NCBI RefSeq assembly: GCF_002994615.1
Contig: NZ_PVNK01000118.1
Span: 1-64,000 of the forward strand
Reading direction: 5' to 3'
Length of the DNA: 64,000 nucleotides
DNA from: Enhygromyxa salina
GTDB taxonomy: Bacteria > Myxococcota_A > Polyangia > Nannocystales > Nannocystaceae
The notes under the pieces are model-generated. The model was not told the origin of the DNA and made no database searches. It saw only the letters and a list, made by a program, of their open reading frames with translations. Shown one piece after another: positions 33,898-42,787 of the stretch. How positions within the stretch are numbered: position 1 is the first letter of the stretch; every line of letters begins with the position of its first letter. Position numbers and translations under genes: made by a program.

Positions 33898-36612
33898 CTA
33901 CCACCAAAGCTGCTCGTCACCATCGAGCACACCATCACCATCGCGATCGATGCCCAAGCGCTCCCCCGACCCCAAGGGCACGCAGGTATAGGTGACCTCC
34001 GCGCCAAAGGCCAACCCCCGCACCTGAGCCTCGCTGAGGCTCGGCAGCGCCGAGAAGCTCGAGGTGTACCCCCCACCCTCATACAAGAGCCCCAGCTCAA
34101 ACGGCCCCAGCCGCGTCTTGGCGATCAGCTCGCACTCCCCCGCGTCAGCCCGCCCACGCAGCAGATCAATCCGCGCATCGACCTCTGCCCAGGCCTGCAG
34201 CTTGCCAAAATCCTGCTTGCGAAGGGTGACCTGCTGGCCGACGACCGGCGCGAGGTTGCTGTCGAACGCGAGCAAGAAGCTGGCAACCTCGACCATCGTC
34301 TCGAAGTCATGGAAGCCCTCCGGCGCAAAGGAGAAGCCATTGAAGACCCGAAACAGCTGATCCTTCGAGCCATCGTGGGCATAGCCGAAACCGCGGACCT
34401 GATCCCCCTGATGGCTCGCGTCGTAAAAGGGCTGGCCCGGCGTGTTGAAAAATGGGTCCCCGCCGGCCATCCCAAACGCACCCACCCGCGTATAAAAATT
34501 ACGCATATGGGGGATCTTGAGGGTCTGCCCGAGCTCGGCGTACACGACCTGCCCGTCACTGCCAAAGAAGCCCGGCCGCGCGACGCCATACTCGGCGTTG
34601 GCCTGGGGGTCGATGCGGTGGCAGCTCTCACACGTAAAAAAGTTGAGGTCGCCGGTGACGACTGACAGGTTGTTGAAGAAGAAGTCCCGCCCGGCCTGCT
34701 GCTGGGCCGTCAGCGAGTTGTCGAGGTTGCGGATCGGGTTGGGCGGATAGGTGAGCTGCAGCGCAAAGTCCGTGAAGGCCTGCATCTGCTCGTCGCTGAG
34801 CATCTCGTCACGCCCGACCAGGCCCGGAAACGCGATGTTGAACACCTTGAACGCAGCGTCCTCGTTGAACGCGCCCGTGTCAGGCTGAGCGCTCGGCTCC
34901 TCACCCATGCCGTTGCGGTCGCCGCGCCAGTGCATTGGCCCGTGATTGTCGAGGCCGCGCAGGCTCTGGGTCAGCATCGGCCCCTTCATCGGGTGATAGT
35001 CGATGTCCCCGATGCCGAAGTCGGTCCGGACGTTGTCGGCCACGGGCGTGACGTCGCCGTCGGGGTCGCCCAAGTCCCAGGCCAGCTCGTCCTTGTCGCC
35101 GAAGATATGGCACGAGGCGCACGACTGATCGCCGTGGCTCGAGGTCATGGCCGCGTCGTAGAGAAAGCGGCGCCCGGCGACGAGCTCGGCCGGCTCGGAC
35201 GAGTGCATGGTCAGGTGGTCGATCTCCTCGAGGGCGTCGGTGTCGATGATCGAGACGCCGTTGTCGAAGCGGGTCAGGACGTAGAGCCGGTCGTTGGCCT
35301 CGTCGAGGACCACGCCCGTGGGGCCGCCGCCGGTCACGGGGATCTGGTCGAAGGCGTCGGGGTAGAAGCTGTCGTCCTCGAGCTCGGCGGTGTAGTAGAT
35401 CGCGACCTTGTCGTTGCCGAGCACGGCGGTGTAGAGCACGGCGCCGTCGTCGGTGATCGCCATGCCGAGGGGCTGAGACACGCTCAGCACGCTCTCGTCG
35501 TTGGGTACCGGGGCGCAGCAGTCGTCGTAGTCGATGTGCTTGTTGAGCACCCGCGGGTGGGCGCCCTGCTCGTCGAGGACGGTGATGCGGTTGTCGACGA
35601 TGTGGCCGCGGACGGTGGTGTCGGCGAAGATGCCCGGGCCCTCGAAGCGGACGTGGTTTCGGGCCTCGGTGTTGGTGACGTAGACCTTCCCGCTGACCGG
35701 GTTGACGATCATGTTGAACAGCGTGGTGCCGACGCTGGTGAACACGCCGCCGGGGACCAGCTCCGGGGTCGGCGCGTTGGCGTCGATCACAAACACGTCC
35801 TCGTCGGGGAGGTTGAATTTGACCAAGTCGTCCCAGGCCCGACCGAGCTCGTCGACCCAGTGGGCGCCGTCGAAGCGGACGATTAGGCCGTTGTCGGGCT
35901 CGCCGATACCAGCGTGATTGATGTTGGGGCCGGGGAGACCGCCCGCGTCCTCGCCGCCGTCGGATATCAGGCCCGGCGCGATGACGGTGGTCTGATTGCC
36001 CGAGTTGAAGGCCGCGGCGTAGACCCGCGAGCCGTCGGCGTCGACGGCGAGGGCCCGCGGCGTGTCACTAAAGAGGTTGACGATGCTCGGCGGCGCGCTG
36101 GGCTGGGCAGCATCAAACACCCACACGTCGGCCCGACCGACGCTCGGCGTGGTCAGCTGGGGATCGAAGGGGGCATTTTGCCCGCGGTGGGCTGCGGTGA
36201 TGAAGGCCCGCTTCCCGCCCGGCCCGGCAAACACGATGTCCCGGGGCTCGTCGCCGACCTGCAAGGTACGCTTGACCCGAGCGTGAGGACCAACGGCGAC
36301 CACGCTGACACTGTCTGACAGGTGATTGACCACCCAGACCTCGTGGTTGTTGCGTGCAGCGACGGCGACGGGTTCGAGGCCGACAGGCACCGAGTTCTCG
36401 TGCTCGAGGCCATCTTCGGTGATCGCGTAGATCTCGAGGCGACTGTCAGGGGTGTTGACGACGAACAGCCGGTGGCCATTGGGCGAGATCGCGAGGGGGC
36501 GGACCTGGCCGCTCTCGAACGCAGTGAACGGCTGTGACGCTCTTACCTCATCGGGTACCGCAAGAAGCGCGATTACGGACATCAGCGGGAACACGAGATT
36601 GCGGAGGGCCAT
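33898..36612 (-). CDS. YVTN propeller / di-haem cytochrome peroxidase-like protein
   Basis: Encodes 904 residues from the ATG at 36612 ([19 protein letters not shown]), which gives a normal signal peptide cut near VRAS-Q. Residues 30-470 form a YVTN-type propeller ([41 protein letters not shown]). Residues 480-800 are a di-haem region: CASCHIF at 498-502 and CESCHRID at 661-665, separated by helices, as in MauG/cytochrome c peroxidase relatives. The tail ends with a calcium-type loop [13 protein letters not shown]. Expected in the periplasm, oxidising or peroxidising an unknown substrate. The fusion of propeller and di-haem domains is seen in other myxobacteria and planctomycetes. The upstream 22 codons of open frame are unlikely to be translated. 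Confidence 0.87.
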   Translation of the reverse strand: MALRNLVFPLMSVIALLAVPDEVRASQPFTAFESGQVRPLAISPNGHRLFVVNTPDSRLEIYAITEDGLEHENSVPVGLEPVAVAARNNHEVWVVNHLSDSVSVVAVGPHARVKRTLQVGDEPRDIVFAGPGGKRAFITAAHRGQNAPFDPQLTTPSVGRADVWVFDAAQPSAPPSIVNLFSDTPRALAVDADGSRVYAAAFNSGNQTTVIAPGLISDGGEDAGGLPGPNINHAGIGEPDNGLIVRFDGAHWVDELGRAWDDLVKFNLPDEDVFVIDANAPTPELVPGGVFTSVGTTLFNMIVNPVSGKVYVTNTEARNHVRFEGPGIFADTTVRGHIVDNRITVLDEQGAHPRVLNKHIDYDDCCAPVPNDESVLSVSQPLGMAITDDGAVLYTAVLGNDKVAIYYTAELEDDSFYPDAFDQIPVTGGGPTGVVLDEANDRLYVLTRFDNGVSIIDTDALEEIDHLTMHSSEPAELVAGRRFLYDAAMTSSHGDQSCASCHIFGDKDELAWDLGDPDGDVTPVADNVRTDFGIGDIDYHPMKGPMLTQSLRGLDNHGPMHWRGDRNGMGEEPSAQPDTGAFNEDAAFKVFNIAFPGLVGRDEMLSDEQMQAFTDFALQLTYPPNPIRNLDNSLTAQQQAGRDFFFNNLSVVTGDLNFFTCESCHRIDPQANAEYGVARPGFFGSDGQVVYAELGQTLKIPHMRNFYTRVGAFGMAGGDPFFNTPGQPFYDASHQGDQVRGFGYAHDGSKDQLFRVFNGFSFAPEGFHDFETMVEVASFLLAFDSNLAPVVGQQVTLRKQDFGKLQAWAEVDARIDLLRGRADAGECELIAKTRLGPFELGLLYEGGGYTSSFSALPSLSEAQVRGLAFGAEVTYTCVPLGSGERLGIDRDGDGVLDGDEQLWW

Positions 36613-36799
36613 GCCGTCATGATTGATCAAAATGACAATAAATTTCCAGAACAATCTGTGTGTTTTTTGTATCTGCAATCACAGTCTCCCAGGACCTGGG
36701 GGCCGAGCGCAGCGAGGTTGTCGGGGCGCAGCCCCGAGTCAGGAGACGTTAAAGATACGCGTAACAGATACCCATATTAGCGAGGTGCGAGATCGCGCG

Positions 36800-38806
36800 T
36801 CATTCGAGGGCAAGCAGAGCCATCTTGACGCGCCGCGCATGCTCGGCCTCGGGGTCTTTTACGCGTAAGCCCATATCAACCGAGCGCCGGGCGAGATCGC
36901 ACGCTTCGGCGAGACTGGCGAGACACCGTGCGCGCTCGACTTCCAGCACGCGCAGACGATCGAGGCCATCGAGCAGCCGCTCGCGCTCTTGCGAATCGGC
37001 ACCGCGTGCCGCACAGGTCGCGAGCGCCCGCACCAACCGCCCCTCGTCGAGCTCGGCGAGGCTATCGTCGAGCTCCCGAATCGCACGCACCCGCGCCTCT
37101 ACCTGCCCGATCAGCGGCTCGAGGGTCGAGACCGCGAGCTCGATCTCGGCCGCCTCGCCCGCGTTCTCGCCCCGATGATCGACCATGCGCTGAACCAACA
37201 ACGCGAGCCGCGAGACCAGCTCGTGGACGTCCTTGGCTGGCTTGGCCTGAACGATCGTCGCGAGTCGTGCGACCAGAGGATCCGACGCCGGCAGCGCCGC
37301 AGGCCCCCTGCGCAAGCACAGCAATGATCGCCCCCAACGCAAGAAGCGGCGCTGGTTGGTCTTGCGAAAGCCCATCATCATGAGAACGCCGAGCACGACG
37401 AGCCCGAGCATCACCGCCGCCGCCGCGAGTGGGTGGACCAGCACCCCCAGACCGAGCGCAATCGCGCCACCAACTCCACCGCTAATCCCTAGACCGAGCC
37501 GCTGCGCGCGGGTCAAGCCCGCGGGGCCCCGCGCCGAGTCGGTCCCGTCGAGGGGCTTGATCTCCACCGGCACACCGCGGGCGGCGAAGCGCTGCTGCAG
37601 CGCTTCGGCGGTGCCGAGGTCGAGGTCGTTGAACAGGGTCACGGGCAACCGCAACATCCGCTCCTGCTCGGCCTTGGAGTACATCCGCGCGTCGCCGATC
37701 ACGAAGTTCAGGGCCGGGACCTCGCCCTCGGCGAGCTCCGTGCACAGCTCGCGAAGGTTGGCCACGAACGCGCCGTCTTCCTTGGCCTTGCGCAGGACCA
37801 GCTTGCGTCGCTGCTCGGGCGGGACCTCCGACCCGGCGTGCTCGAACTGGACAGCGAGCTTGCCACAGCCGAGGCACAGGCGCTGGCCCACGGGCATCGA
37901 AGCGCCGCAGCTTTGACAACCCATTTGAGCGAGCGCGTGGCTCGGCAAGCTCGCGTCGCCGCTCAAGACATCGGCGACCAGGCCCGCGGTCTCCGGCCGC
38001 GCGCCAGGGTTGACCGCCAGCAGCTGGGTCACGAGCTCGTCGAGCGCGGGCGAGAGCCCCGGGCGCAGCGACGAAGGCTTCGGGGCGGGCTGGTCAGGAG
38101 CGCGCAGGAGCGCGTGCGTATCGCCAAAGGGCAGCTCGCCCGTCAGCGCGCGGAACATGAGCACACCGAGGGCGTAGAGATCGGCCCGACCGTCGACCGC
38201 GGTCCGCGTGAGCATCTCGGGCGCGGTGTAGGGCGAGCTCTCGAGCACCAGGCTCGCCGCGGTCCGCGTCGAGAGGATGTCGGTCCGAACCAGGCCGACG
38301 TCGACGAGCCACGCCCGCCCCGAGGGGTCGCTGACGATCTTGTTCGGGGAGAGGTCCCGAATGACGACGCCCTGCGCGTGGAGCCCGGCCAAGAGTCGGC
38401 ACAGCGGGGCGAGCTTCTCGGCGACCTCGTCGGGGCTGGCGGGGGCGCGGGCGTCGAGCCAGCGCTCGAGCGACTCGCCCTCGACCTGCACCCGCAGGCG
38501 CCACGGCGACGCGTCGGGCTCGGGCTCGAGCTCGGGCTCGTCACCCTCGACCGGACCCCAGGCCAGGAGCTCGGCGACGCCCTCGGGCGCGAGCTCGGCC
38601 AGGTGGGCGATGTCTCGACGGTAGCGCCTGCGGACCGACGCATCAGACGCGAGCTCCGGGGCGAGCTGCGCCAGCCGGGCGGCGCGTCCGTCCGCGAGCT
38701 CGAGCTCCCAACGCAGCTCATTGTTGCGCCGAGTCGGGCCCGCGCAGACCCGGGCGTTGGTCAGGAGCGGGTCGACGCGGAGCCGAGGGGAGAGCGTGGT
38801 TGTCAT
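36800..38806 (-). CDS. Degenerate Ser/Thr kinase with zinc ribbon and membrane segments
   Basis: Encodes 668 residues from the ATG at 38806, overlapping the active-kinase stop as ATGA. Residues 25-285 are kinase-like: VIRDLSPNKI (Asp 151), VDVG instead of DFG (Asp 169), SSPYTAPEML and GRADLYALGVLMF are clear. The glycine-rich loop is absent and no Lys stands where VAIK would be (ADGRAARLAQLAP), so catalysis is doubtful. A zinc ribbon follows (Cys 297, 300, 311, 314), then a membrane hairpin (GGAIALGLGVLVHPLAAAAV and a following hydrophobic run) at about 450-500, and a charged helical tail. The upstream kinase has the same parts at the same positions, so the pair arose by duplication. Probable role: regulator or scaffold of its partner. 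Confidence 0.82.
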   Translation of the reverse strand: MTTTLSPRLRVDPLLTNARVCAGPTRRNNELRWELELADGRAARLAQLAPELASDASVRRRYRRDIAHLAELAPEGVAELLAWGPVEGDEPELEPEPDASPWRLRVQVEGESLERWLDARAPASPDEVAEKLAPLCRLLAGLHAQGVVIRDLSPNKIVSDPSGRAWLVDVGLVRTDILSTRTAASLVLESSPYTAPEMLTRTAVDGRADLYALGVLMFRALTGELPFGDTHALLRAPDQPAPKPSSLRPGLSPALDELVTQLLAVNPGARPETAGLVADVLSGDASLPSHALAQMGCQSCGASMPVGQRLCLGCGKLAVQFEHAGSEVPPEQRRKLVLRKAKEDGAFVANLRELCTELAEGEVPALNFVIGDARMYSKAEQERMLRLPVTLFNDLDLGTAEALQQRFAARGVPVEIKPLDGTDSARGPAGLTRAQRLGLGISGGVGGAIALGLGVLVHPLAAAAVMLGLVVLGVLMMMGFRKTNQRRFLRWGRSLLCLRRGPAALPASDPLVARLATIVQAKPAKDVHELVSRLALLVQRMVDHRGENAGEAAEIELAVSTLEPLIGQVEARVRAIRELDDSLAELDEGRLVRALATCAARGADSQERERLLDGLDRLRVLEVERARCLASLAEACDLARRSVDMGLRVKDPEAEHARRVKMALLALE

Positions 38807-40650
38807 AGCGCCTGAACCTCTTCGAGCGCCTCGACCCGCGCGCGGAGATCGTCGAGGCTCTCGTCGGTCTCGACCGGCCCCCGCCCCGAGCGCGCGCGGA
38901 TCCGCAGGGTCTCGAGCGAGCCCGAGAGCTCGGCCATGCGCCCGGCGAGGTGGTCGCGCTGGTGGAGCAGCTCGCGGGTCTCGGGCGCGCCGTCGTTGAG
39001 GTCGCGGCTGCGCAAGTCTGCGTCGATCCGGGCCAGGCTCGCCGTCGTCGCGCTCGCGAGCGTGACCGCCCCGGCCAGCTCCTCGTCGACCTGGTCCGGA
39101 CCGAGCTGCTTGCGAAGATCCAGGCTCTGGCGCACGACAGCCCGCAGCGCGTGGCGGTGCCGTGCCTCCGGCAGCGCGGGGGCGATCTGCTCGACACGAT
39201 CGAAGGCGGTCCGCAGCCCCGGGCTGAGGACGTCGGGGGCTGCACCCACGCTGCGCGTGACGGCCTTCGCCGAGTGGATCGACATCCCGATCATGGCCGC
39301 GAGCGCGCCGACGCCAAGGATCACCGGGGCGGCGACGCCAGTCTGCCAGATCCCCCCCATCGAGGTCAGGGCGATCAACCCGACGCGACCGACGAGCTTG
39401 CCCGCCTTGGACCGGACCATCGGGTGCTTGAGGCTCGAGCCCGCGTGAGCCTCGGACGCGAAGCCGAGCGCGGCGAGCGAGGTCACGATCGCCTGCGCGC
39501 TGCGTTCGGCGACCGACGACACGAACACGACCGGCAAGCGCGGGATCTTTGACTCGAGCGCCTTGGCTGCGGCCAGGCCGATCTGCGGGTTGCTCGCGAG
39601 CCACTCGCGCAGACGATCCCGCATGGCGCTGTCGAGCTTGTCGCCGACCTCGCCCGGACCCGTGATGATGACGCAGTGCTCGCCTCGCTCGACCGTGACC
39701 GCGCTCAGGCCACAGTTGAGACACATCGCAAGGTGCTCGAGCAGCGCGTGGCCACAGCCCGCGCAGCGCGAGCCCGCGACCGAGGGGACGAGCGCGAGGG
39801 CCTGAGGGTTCGGGTCCAAGGCGGCCCGCGCGAGGGTTGCGAGGCGCTCGGCGACGACCCCGGCCGAGGGCGGACGATCGGCCGGGCTCTTGGCCATCAA
39901 CGCCTCGACGAGGCTGCGCAGCTCCGGCGAGATCGCGTCTGCCAGGGTCGGCACGGGGTCGTCGCGGTGGCGAGCGAGGGTCCCGAAGGGCGTCGCCGCC
40001 GAGTAGGGGACCTCGCCGGTCAGCATCTCGTAGAGCATGCAGCCGAGCGCGTAGAGATCGGCGCGCGCGTCGACGGCGATCGGGTCGAGGGACTCGGGCG
40101 CCATGTAGTCGGGCGTGCCGAGGATCGTCAGCGCGTCGGCGTCGATACCCGAGAGCGAGCTCGCCCGGGCCATGCCGAAGTCGGCGATCTTGAGCACGCC
40201 CGGGCCCGTGTCGAGCTCGGCGACGAGGACGTTGGCGGGCTTGAGGTCGCGGTGAACGATGCCGTGCCCGTGGGCGTAGGCGAGCCCGGCGGCGAGCTGA
40301 CGGCCGAACTCGATCACCCGCGACTCGGGCAGCGGGGCCTCGCGGGCGATGACCACGTCGAGGCCCACACCGTCGACGAGCTCCATGCGCACGAAGGCCC
40401 GGCGCTCGCCCGCCTCGCCCTCGCCCTGCGCCGGGCCGTCGACGCGCACGAGGTTGGGGTGGTCGAGCCCGCGCAGCAGCGCGGCCTCTTGGGCGAAGCG
40501 GGTCACGGCGACCTCGTCACCGTCGCGTGAGGCGTGGAGGAACTTGCCCGCGAAGCGCTGGCCCTCGCTGTCGAACACCTCGTGCACGCTCGCGACCGCG
40601 CCCCGCCCCAGGAGTCGGCCGATGCGGTAGGGCTGGGATGGATCGCTCAC
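38803..40650 (-). CDS. Ser/Thr protein kinase with zinc ribbon, membrane hairpin and coiled coil
   Basis: Encodes 615 residues from a GTG at 40650. Residues 8-270 are an intact eukaryotic-type kinase: GRLLGRGAVASVHEV, Lys 36 in AGKFL, HRDLKPAN (Asp 135), DFG 157-159, GTPDYMAPES and ADLYALGCMLYEML. A zinc ribbon follows (Cys 296, 299, 310, 313), then about 130 residues with VVFVSS and SLAALGF, a hydrophobic segment (VILGVGALAAMIGMSI) and a C-terminal coiled coil (TRELLHQRDHLAGRMAELSG). The kinase is therefore cytoplasmic with a membrane-linked tail. Coupled by 4 bp to a degenerate second kinase. The start overlaps the stop of an IgGFc-type remnant as GTGA. The substrate is unknown. Confidence 0.9.
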   Translation of the reverse strand: MSDPSQPYRIGRLLGRGAVASVHEVFDSEGQRFAGKFLHASRDGDEVAVTRFAQEAALLRGLDHPNLVRVDGPAQGEGEAGERRAFVRMELVDGVGLDVVIAREAPLPESRVIEFGRQLAAGLAYAHGHGIVHRDLKPANVLVAELDTGPGVLKIADFGMARASSLSGIDADALTILGTPDYMAPESLDPIAVDARADLYALGCMLYEMLTGEVPYSAATPFGTLARHRDDPVPTLADAISPELRSLVEALMAKSPADRPPSAGVVAERLATLARAALDPNPQALALVPSVAGSRCAGCGHALLEHLAMCLNCGLSAVTVERGEHCVIITGPGEVGDKLDSAMRDRLREWLASNPQIGLAAAKALESKIPRLPVVFVSSVAERSAQAIVTSLAALGFASEAHAGSSLKHPMVRSKAGKLVGRVGLIALTSMGGIWQTGVAAPVILGVGALAAMIGMSIHSAKAVTRSVGAAPDVLSPGLRTAFDRVEQIAPALPEARHRHALRAVVRQSLDLRKQLGPDQVDEELAGAVTLASATTASLARIDADLRSRDLNDGAPETRELLHQRDHLAGRMAELSGSLETLRIRARSGRGPVETDESLDDLRARVEALEEVQAL

Positions 40651-40961
40651 GGGGCGGCGGAGAACTCGGGCCTGCGCGGGTCATTCCCCGGCCCGCCCAG
40701 CTCACTGGGGTTGATCACGGCGTGGTCGAGGCCCGCCGGGGAGTCGTAGGAATTGTAGCCGATCACGATGACCGAGAGCAGCGCCGAGGCGTCGACGGTG
40801 TGAACGCGATCGGAGGTGGAGATCCGCGCGATCTCCCACTCCCCACCGTCACCGACCGGGGCGAAGGCCTTGTCCGCCACGGGGTCGACGTCGACGGTGA
40901 CGTTGACGGTCGCGCCCACAGGTCGGGTCAGCGCGAAGGGAAGGACCAAGCTGCGTGGTCT
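40647..40961 (-). pseudogene. C-terminal remnant of IgGFc-binding-type protein
   Basis: About 104 codons remain, reading VNVTVDVDPVADKAF, GGEWEIARISTSDRVHTVDA, SVIVIGYNSYDSPAGLDH, AVINPSEL. This closely follows the C-terminal end of the IgGFc-binding-type N-terminal domain found in large myxobacterial surface proteins, where GEWEV..I..G.H.V....P.GVIVYGYDSYxSYAYPGG recurs. The rest of the protein is missing: the frame stays open to 41471 but the text becomes Arg/Ser-rich and lies antisense to the next gene. There is no leader. The stop overlaps the kinase GTG, so the fragment may have been left by an insertion or deletion that placed the kinase genes here. Confidence 0.6.
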
Positions 40962-41067
40962 CTTTGTCGTCTCCAAGACTCGGGCCGCGCGTCCCGAAGA
41001 CAGCGCAGCGACAACGCGGCACTGAGGCGACCTTGACGCTTGACGCTCGCCGCTCGGGTGGGCGACC

Positions 41068-42708
41068 GTGATCACGGTGAACGAACGCCACACGACGGAC
41101 CTGGCCGAGGCCCGCTTCGCGGCGCTCGTGACCGAGGCCGAGACCGCTCGCCGTCGCGGCAACTGGCGCGAGGCCGCGAGCTGCTTCCTCGCTGCCGCCG
41201 CGATCCAAGACCCCGCGCAGGCCCCCGACAACGGCCTGACCCGCTCGCATTCGCTGACCCTGCGCGCGGCCGACTGCCACGTTCGCGGCGGGGCGCTCGG
41301 CCACGGCTGGCGGCTGGTCCAGCGGCTGCTCGAGACCTCCGACATCCAGCCGCCGACATCCTCGACCAGGGCGCTGCTCGGCTCGACCTGGCGAAGGGGT
41401 CGCTTTTTGGTCAAGGACGCCGAGCTCGCTGGCAAGGTCGAGACGCCCACGCCCGCCGACGAGCGGCGCATGATCGTACTAAACCAGGCCGCGAGCAGCC
41501 TGTCGCTGGTTCACCCGGCGCTCGCTGACGCCCTTCGCACCCTCGGACTGACCGAGGTCGCGCGCTTCGGCCAGGCCTCGGATCGCTGCCGCGCGCTGGC
41601 CAGCGAAGTCGCGATGCAGACCCGCATCGGCGGCCCCTTCGACAAGTCGGTCAAGAAAATGATCGAGCGCTGCACCGAGCTGGCGCAGCAGACCAACGAG
41701 CCCCTCGACGAGGCCTGGCGTCAGCTCGCCCTCGCGACCTACGAGTTCAGCCACGGGCGGTGGCGCAGCTGCGTCGAAGCCTGCGAGCGCGCCGACACGA
41801 TCTTCGCCGAGCTCGCCGACGAGGGCCTCGACATCGCCCATGAGCGCGCCCGCGTCGCCGCCCTGCACTGGTTCGCGCTCGCGTGGCTCGGCGAGCTGGT
41901 CGAGCTGCGTCGGCGACTCGACCGGCGGATCCTCGAGGCCGAGGGCCACAAGGACTCGCTGATGCTGCTCGAGGCCCTGACCGGCCAGCCGATGTTGGTC
42001 TGGCTCGCGGCCGACGAGGTCGAGCCCGTCCGTGCTCGGACCCGCGAGCTGCTCGAACGCCAGCGGGCCGTGGTCGGGGCGCCGTGGCCCGAGAGCGGCT
42101 ACCGCCGCCAGCAGTATCGAGACCTCATGGCCGAGGTCCACGCGTGCCTCTACCGCGGCGATCCGACCCCGGCGTGGGCGGCCGTGGTCGCTCAGTGGCG
42201 CGAGCTCGAGTCGGCCTTCTACCTGCCGATGCGCATGCTCGGTCTGGAGATCCGCGTGACCCGGGCGCGCGTCGGCCTCGCGCTGATCGAGCAGTTCGAT
42301 CGGGACCCCGAGCTCGCGCGCGCGCGCCTGCTCGCGCAGTCGGGGCTCGGGTCGAGCAGCTGGGATCGCGCGCGGGTGCTCGGCGACGTCAAGGGTCTGA
42401 TCGACCAGACGCGGCGCGACCCGAGCTGCGTCGCGCCCGGGTTGAGCAGCCTGCTCGGCGCTGGGCTGCACAACCTCGAGGGTCGACGCGAGGACGCGCA
42501 GATCAGCCTCGACGCCGCCGTGCGCGAATTCAACTCCGTGGATATGCAGCTGCACCGCGAGTGCGCTCGCTATGCGCTCGGGGAGCTGATCGGCGGGGGC
42601 GAGGGCGGGCAGCTGCAGGATCAGGCCGAGACCTGGATGCGGCGGCAGAAGGTCGCCTACCCGCGCAAGCTCGCGGCCTCGCAGGCGCCCGGGTTTGGGT
42701 TGGCGTAG
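41068..42708 (+). CDS. Stand-alone TPR-type domain of myxobacterial kinases
   Basis: Encodes 546 residues from a GTG at 41068 preceded by ggtggg. All-helical, with TPR-like pairs from residue 20 (RRRGNWREAASCFLAAAAI) to the end. The C-terminal 300 residues follow the extension common at the C-terminus of myxobacterial Ser/Thr kinases: ATYEFSHGRWRSCVEACERAD, VWLAADEVEPVRARTRELL, YRDLMAEVHACLYRGD, LLGAGLHNLEGRREDAQISL, YALGELIGGGEGG and a final AETWMRRQKV. No kinase domain is attached. It is divergent from the kinase pair on the left, 417 bp away. It may dock onto a separate kinase, but the partner is not known. Confidence 0.8.
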   Translation: MITVNERHTTDLAEARFAALVTEAETARRRGNWREAASCFLAAAAIQDPAQAPDNGLTRSHSLTLRAADCHVRGGALGHGWRLVQRLLETSDIQPPTSSTRALLGSTWRRGRFLVKDAELAGKVETPTPADERRMIVLNQAASSLSLVHPALADALRTLGLTEVARFGQASDRCRALASEVAMQTRIGGPFDKSVKKMIERCTELAQQTNEPLDEAWRQLALATYEFSHGRWRSCVEACERADTIFAELADEGLDIAHERARVAALHWFALAWLGELVELRRRLDRRILEAEGHKDSLMLLEALTGQPMLVWLAADEVEPVRARTRELLERQRAVVGAPWPESGYRRQQYRDLMAEVHACLYRGDPTPAWAAVVAQWRELESAFYLPMRMLGLEIRVTRARVGLALIEQFDRDPELARARLLAQSGLGSSSWDRARVLGDVKGLIDQTRRDPSCVAPGLSSLLGAGLHNLEGRREDAQISLDAAVREFNSVDMQLHRECARYALGELIGGGEGGQLQDQAETWMRRQKVAYPRKLAASQAPGFGLA

Positions 42709-42787
42709 GAATTTCGGAGCGGCGTGATCGCGCTGCGAATGTTCAGCTGGTTCATATGCCCAGCAGCACCCACGCCGCTGCTCTGGC

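Noticed and set aside
38807..39724. Upstream extension of the degenerate kinase by about 300 codons
   Set aside because: The added part is Arg-rich, antisense-like in character and overlaps the active kinase gene in another frame; the ATG at 38806 fits the overlap pattern.
40962..41471. Continuation of the IgGFc-type remnant to a longer protein
   Set aside because: Beyond 40961 the text is Ser/Arg-rich without family pattern and lies antisense to the TPR-type gene.
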